The position numbers and the translations under genes were made by a program. 64,000 bases of DNA from Hormiphora californensis (lineage: Eukaryota > Ctenophora > Tentaculata > Cydippida > Pleurobrachiidae): contig CM035352.1 in assembly GCA_020137815.1 (NCBI GenBank), positions 5,163,159-5,227,158 of the forward strand. The letters are read 5' to 3'. The notes beneath the pieces are model-generated. The model saw only the letters and a list, made by a program, of their open reading frames with translations. It did no database searches and was not told the origin of the DNA. Shown one piece after another: positions 59,372-64,000 of the stretch (position 1 is its first letter; every line of letters begins with the position of its first letter).

Positions 59372-60331
59372 ATGACCGTTACGAGTAATTATGACATATG
59401 TATCACTAAGAGTGATTTTGAAGACGTGTTAGCAGGAGAAGTATTTAGTAATGATTATAAGGGTAGTGATTTGTTAGTGTGTCTAGAGAGAGGTGACGCT
59501 GTTTGTCCGTCGTCTGTCCATAAACCTCAGTTGTGGCACCTTCTCAAAGCCTGCTACAAAATGCTTCCGGCGATGGCACCGTTTTCTGTTCCTGGAGACC
59601 AAGCTGATCTGAGAGAATCGTTTGCAAAGTTACACAAAGATCTGGTCTCAACCATCTCTGCACTAGTAAAACCTGTGGAGAAAGGGAAAGATGATGTTGG
59701 TAATGGTGAGCCTGAGGAACCGGTTACACCTACGATGAAACACTATGTGAACATTACCACTGGGAACAGCGGAGAAGGAGAATCAGCGTTCTGTGCTGAT
59801 AAGTGGAAGAATGTGGTCAAACCAAAGGTGGAAAGTGCTTTGAAGACTATACCGGTAGTGAGATCCAGAGTAAACAGTGACCATACCCGATTATACTTCC
59901 CTAATGAGGACCAGATGAAGGAAGCAGAGAAAGTACTGACTCCTCTTGCACAGGATTGTTCAGTGTCATTTTTCTCAGAGGAAACCAAGAAGCTTGAACC
60001 AAAGGTGACGATAAATGACTTGGGCCCCGACCTACTTGAAAAGGAAGCTATCCTGGCGGCGATCTTGGACAAGAATGAGGATATCAGGAAGCTGTATCAT
60101 GAGGATAAGAAGTTAAAAGTGGTGTTTGTGAACGAAAGAGACAGGTATGCAGTGATCCAGATGGCTCCAGAGATCCGGCGGCTTTTGTCTAGCAGTGGGG
60201 ATAGACTTAACTTGGGTCTTCGGCAACATTTTGTCAAAAACAGGTATCATGTGATTCAATGTTATCACTGCCAAGGATTTGGTCACATGGCGGGCTCTGT
60301 ATATTGCCCTCAGGGGGGGGGTGACACGTAA
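59372..60331 (+). CDS. LINE ORF1, N-terminal part ending in a first CCHC zinc knuckle
   Basis: About 314 residues of ORF1 before the insertion. They include a Thr-rich spacer (EEPVTPTMKHYVNITTG), an RRM-like middle (SRVNSDHTRLYFPNEDQMKE, KKLKVVFVNERDRYAVIQMA) and a zinc knuckle CYHCQGFGHMAGSVYC near residues 298-313. ORF1 proteins bind the element RNA. At 60313 the frame runs into the foldback and terminates at 60331. The natural continuation is the frame at 61450. Confidence 0.85.
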   Translation: MTVTSNYDICITKSDFEDVLAGEVFSNDYKGSDLLVCLERGDAVCPSSVHKPQLWHLLKACYKMLPAMAPFSVPGDQADLRESFAKLHKDLVSTISALVKPVEKGKDDVGNGEPEEPVTPTMKHYVNITTGNSGEGESAFCADKWKNVVKPKVESALKTIPVVRSRVNSDHTRLYFPNEDQMKEAEKVLTPLAQDCSVSFFSEETKKLEPKVTINDLGPDLLEKEAILAAILDKNEDIRKLYHEDKKLKVVFVNERDRYAVIQMAPEIRRLLSSSGDRLNLGLRQHFVKNRYHVIQCYHCQGFGHMAGSVYCPQGGGDT

Positions 60332-61442
60332 CACTTTGTAACACTTTGTAACATGTAACGTGCACAAAAAGTTTTCTGCACATGTTACAAAGTGTTACAA
60401 AGTGTTACAAAGTGTTACATAGTGTTACAAAGTGTTACATAGTGTTACATAGTGTTACAAAGTGTTACATAGTGTTACAAAGTGTTACATAGTGTTACAA
60501 AGTGTTACATAGTGTTACAAAGTGTTACATAGTGTTACAAAGTGTTACATAGTGTTACAAAGTGTTACATAGTGTTACAAAGTGTCACAAAGTGTTACAT
60601 AGTGTCACAAAGTGTTACAAATTGTTACAAAGTGTTACAAATTGTTACAAAATATTTACAAAATATATAAGACGGTTGGTGAATAAGTAATTTGAACGAC
60701 TTTGGTGTCTTTTTAGAACACATCTAAAAGTTTTAAATCATTTCTAAGGTTAAAACATACACTTTTTTACTAATTTGCGGATGTTTTGAGCCTCCGATGT
60801 CATCGACTGTGGAAATCAGGGCTGAAATAGTCCATTTGGTAAAAAAATATGAACTTTAGACAACGGTAAAGTTTTTAGAGTGATATTAAAAGTATTGTGC
60901 CTCTCAGAGGCCCCCAATGTGCTGAGTCACCTGTGAGTTGTGACCCAATCGACTTTTTTTCATTGGTAATCGATTCTTTGTACTTAATAAGATGATATAC
61001 AACGTTTCTGTTGGAAAAAGAAATAAAATTTTTCCAAAATCAATTTTTTGGTCAACGATTGAAAATTTGCTTCGCTACAAATCCTTGTGTGTTTGTAAAT
61101 ATTTTGTAACAATTTGTAACACTTTGTAACAATTTGTAACACTTTGTGACACTATGTAACACTTTGTGACACTTTGTAACACTATGTAACACTTTGTAAC
61201 ACTTTGTAACACTTTGTAACACTTTGTAACACTATGTAACACTTTGTAACACTATGTAACACTTTGTAACACTATGTAACACTTTGTAACACTTTGTAAC
61301 ACTTTGTAACACTATGTAACACTTTGTAACACTATGTAACACTTAGTAACACTATGTAACACTTTGTAACATGTAACGTGCACAAAAAGTTTTCTGCACA
61401 TGTTACAAAGTGTTACAAAGTGTTACGTGTCACCCCCCCCCC
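60314..61442. mobile_element. Foldback element with arms of a 10-bp satellite, inserted in LINE ORF1
   Basis: The ends are a G-run followed by TGACACGTAACACTTTGTAA and the mirror image ending in a C-run. The arms are inverted arrays of the 10-bp unit GTTACAAAGT (variant GTTACATAGT), about 30 copies each, around a 420-bp unique centre (60660-61080). The same small hairpin (ACGTGCACAAAAAGTTTTCT) sits near both outer ends. CCCTCAG before and after (60307-60313, 61443-61449) looks like a 7-bp target duplication. Confidence 0.88.
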
Positions 61443-61449
61443 CCCTCAG

Positions 61450-61749
61450 AAGGATGATCCTGTATGCTGCTTTTGTGCTGGCACACATCAGACGAAGGAT
61501 TGTAGAGCGAAGAAGAACAATGAAACAGGCAAGATGAAGTGTGTGAATTGTGAAGTTGGAGGATCACGAGAGGACAAGAAGTATGCGAAGACCCACACGG
61601 CTTCAAGTATGTGGTGCCCTTCGTACATTAACGAGCGAGCACGGCTAATGGAGAGGACTTCAGGTGTGAGCAAAGAGGAAAAAAACATGTACTGGACGAG
61701 GACCAAAGAGGAACTACTCAGGAAAAGACTTGGAAGATTGGGACACTAA
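61450..61749 (+). CDS. LINE ORF1, C-terminal part with second zinc knuckle
   Basis: Resumes ORF1 after the foldback with DDPVCCFCAGTHQTKDCRAK, a CX2CX3HX4C knuckle, then CVNCEVGG and a basic C-terminus ending GRLGH. The stop TAA is at 61747-61749. The heptamer A AAA AAC (61680-61686) lies in this frame within the overlap with ORF2. Confidence 0.8.
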   Translation, partial: KDDPVCCFCAGTHQTKDCRAKKNNETGKMKCVNCEVGGSREDKKYAKTHTASSMWCPSYINERARLMERTSGVSKEEKNMYWTRTKEELLRKRLGRLGH

Positions 61750-64000
61750 ATGTTCGCTCTCTTGTTAATAAAACTGGAGGTGTTATTTCTCATCTGGAAG
61801 AAGAGGATTGTGATATCTGTCTCGTACAGGAAACCTTTTTGAAGTCTACGGATACTGGGAAACTCCAGGAGATTAGGGATAATGGATGGGATATTTTATC
61901 ATGTCCACGAGGAGACAGAGGAGGTGGAGGAATAGGAATTCTTTTTCGGGACGGTATAGTCCTTCGACAGTGCCCAGTGAAGACAAAGTTTAAGTCTTTT
62001 CAAGTGCAGGAGGTTCTCATCAGTGACAGAGATCAACCAAAGAGACTCTGTAATGTTTATCGTCCACCATACACAACTAAGTCAAGACTCACAGAGGCTA
62101 CATTCCTATCTGAGTTCGGAGACTATCTTTCAGAACTTGTTATGAAGCAAGGTACTCCAATTATAGCAGGGGATCTGAACTTTCAGGTGCAGGACAAGAA
62201 CAACTTCTACTCGAGGAAACTATTGGAGCTTCTAGATTCATTTGACCTTCAGCAAAGAGTACCACTATTGCCTACTCACCAACTTGGTGGAACCTTAGAC
62301 CTGGTGATAACTACAAGGGAAACCAATCTAGGAGATTTAACAATTTGTCCTAATGGTACTACTTCGGACCACTTCCTGGTACAGTTTGGGCTTGAAGTGA
62401 GACAGGACCTGTCAAACTCTTGTATGCGGAAATCAATGTTTCGAGAATACATGGACTACAAGTCAATGGACAAGGAAGGATTCAGAGAGGACCTCCAGAA
62501 AGCGGAATTTGAACCAGGCCGGGATCCAGAGGAGAGTATTGTAAACTTCTATCGTTGGTTGGAAAGTGTAGTGGAAAGGCGAGTTCCGAGGAAACGGGTG
62601 AGGACAGGGAAAAAGTTTAAACCGTGGAGAGATGAGGAACTAAGAGGAATACTACGTAAGAGGAGGAGTGCGGAACGATACTGGAGGAAGCATGGAACTG
62701 AGGAAGCGAAACGGAGATTCAATGATTTGAAGAAGCTCTATGGAAACATGGACAAGGAAAAGAGAGCAGCTTTTGTTAAAGAGGACTTGGATGCGGCAAA
62801 AGGGGACCCGAAGAAGCTACAAAGAAAGTTACAGAAACTCCTGGGAAAAGCGGAAACTATTCTTCCTGAGACTACCAACAACAAGAACCTGGCTGATGAT
62901 TTTTCAAAGTTCTTTAGTTCAAAGGTGACCAAAATTCGGACCCAAGTCAATGAGGAGCAGCAGCAGGCTGGCGATTTTGTGGAATCTGGAAAATCCTGTC
63001 ATACAACATGGAATGAATTCAAAGAGATATCTGAGGAGGAACTTGTTTCATTAGTGAAATCGATGTCCAGCAAGCACTGTGACCTGGACCCGTTGCCCAC
63101 TTGGGTGGTAAAGGAGTGTATAAGTGATCTGGCTCCTGCATTAACATCAATAGTCAATCAGTCTCTACATCAGTCTTCGGTCGCAGAATCTCTCCAGGAG
63201 GCACTTGTCTTTCCTACCATCAAGAATATGTATGGAGATCGTGAAGCTCTCAGCAACTATCGTCCTGTTTCGAACATCCCATTTCTGTCTAAGCTTCTTG
63301 AGAAGGTAGTTCTCACGCAACTCAATGACTACCTGGATCGCAACTCTCTTTTGGGCAAACATCAGTCTGGCTATCGTGTTGGTCACAGTTGTGAAACGCT
63401 ATTGGCAAGCATGTTCGATGACATTCTAGGGGAAATGGATAAAGGAAACGTAGTAGCTCTTATCTGTCTAGATATGAGTGCTGCTTTTGATACGGTTGAC
63501 CATGGAAAGTTGTTGGAGGTGTTGCAGAAACGGTTTGGAGTGGATGGTGAACCTCTCCGATGGTTTAAAAGCTATTTGAGTTCCAGATCTTTTAGAGTTT
63601 CGGTCGGTGATTGCCTTTCGGAAACCCTTGCTTTACTTTGTGGAGTCCCTCAAGGGTCCCTCCTTGGTCCTATTTTGTTCCTACTCTACATCGAGGCTGT
63701 ACAAGATATTGTGGAGCCATATGGACTCCGGATAAAGTTATATGCAGATGATTCCCAGCTCTACGTGAGTCTGGTTCCTACGGATGCTGCTGGCTGGGTT
63801 GAGGCAAAGGTGGATATTGAGGAGTGTCTGGCGAAGGTGAAGAGGTGGATGGTAGGGCAGTGGTTGAAGTGTAATGAGGCCAAAACGGAATTCATCCTGC
63901 TTGGAAAGCGCAGTTCTCTAAGCAAAGTCTCTTTTGATCCAGTTATTAACTTTGGAGGAACGGAAATCTCCCCCAGTGAATGTAGTGGAACAGATGGTAA
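61632..64000 (+). CDS. LINE ORF2: AP endonuclease and reverse transcriptase (runs off window)
   Basis: The frame is open from 61632, just after a TAA at 61629-61631, to the last base, about 790 codons, with no stop. No in-frame ATG precedes the endonuclease domain. The endonuclease has IGTLNVRSL, CLVQETF, AGDLNF and SDHFLV, matching the catalytic Asn, Glu, Asp-Asn and Asp-His positions of the APE fold. A linker with RYWRKHG follows. The RT has NYRPVSNIPFLSKLLEKVV, HQSGYRVGHSCETLL, LDMSAAFDTVDH, GVPQGSLLGPILFLLYI and the active-site LYADDSQLYV near 63738. These blocks fit CR1/L2-type LINEs. It is in the -1 frame relative to ORF1, overlapping it by 118 nt. Confidence 0.92.

Larger units (their letters stand above)
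59372..64000 (+). mobile_element. CR1/L2-like non-LTR retrotransposon, interrupted by a foldback element
   Basis: ORF1 (59372-60313, continued at 61450-61749) and ORF2 (from 61632 to beyond the window end) lie in the order typical of LINEs. ORF2 has an AP-type endonuclease followed by a reverse transcriptase with CR1/L2-like blocks. The foldback insertion at 60314-61442 breaks ORF1. Apart from that insertion the frames are undamaged, so this is a young copy. Confidence 0.9.

Overview
The window is nuclear DNA of an animal. Every confident gene is split by short GT-AG introns, two are orthologues of conserved eukaryotic cell-cycle genes (CDC45, MAD2L1), and there are rhodopsin-type and LDLa/LGR-type GPCRs and a TRPA-like channel. 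Gene-sized introns, many foldback elements, long TC/GA tracts and poly-C runs make an early-branching metazoan such as a sponge my best guess. That placement is inference and was not tested by phylogeny.

Layout. 0-13.5 kb: a possible terminal exon of an unknown membrane protein (93-218, +); a mitochondrial-type DnaJ protein with a C-terminal membrane helix (714-1655, +); SYAP1 (2981-10493, -), whose 4.2-kb first intron holds a truncated LINE bounded by a 47-bp direct repeat and hit by a mariner-like MITE and a 2.1-kb foldback element; then an ORF1-only LINE piece and an orphan reverse-transcriptase tail between degenerate telomere-like repeats. 13.7-27.7 kb: CDC45 (11 exons, +) and MAD2L1 (6 exons, +), head to tail with 227 bp between them. 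The 7-kb third intron of MAD2L1 contains an entire antisense TRPA-like channel gene. 30-46 kb: a rhodopsin-family GPCR (+) with several frame breaks, then two paralogous eight-exon GPCRs (-) with matching intron phases. The 8 kb between those two is gene-free and holds two large palindromic elements. 46-53.6 kb: gene-poor, with simple repeats, a SINE-like copy, an hAT-like element with an 8-bp target duplication and another palindrome. 53.6-58.9 kb: a GPCR with LDLa repeats (-), frame-broken, with a 1.46-kb foldback in an intron. 59-64 kb: a CR1/L2-like non-LTR retrotransposon (+). Its ORF1 zinc-knuckle region is split by a second satellite-armed foldback, and its ORF2 (endonuclease plus reverse transcriptase) runs open off the window end.

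How the parts relate. CDC45 (replicative helicase cofactor) and MAD2L1 (spindle checkpoint) are neighbouring cell-cycle genes in one orientation. The three GPCR loci and the TRP channel are sensory/signalling genes, and two of the GPCRs are clearly tandem duplicates. Mobile DNA is layered, with elements nested in elements and most of them in introns or between genes. Single-base frame breaks recur in otherwise well-conserved coding exons, so the assembly probably carries residual indel errors. Apparent pseudogenes here should be read with that in mind.
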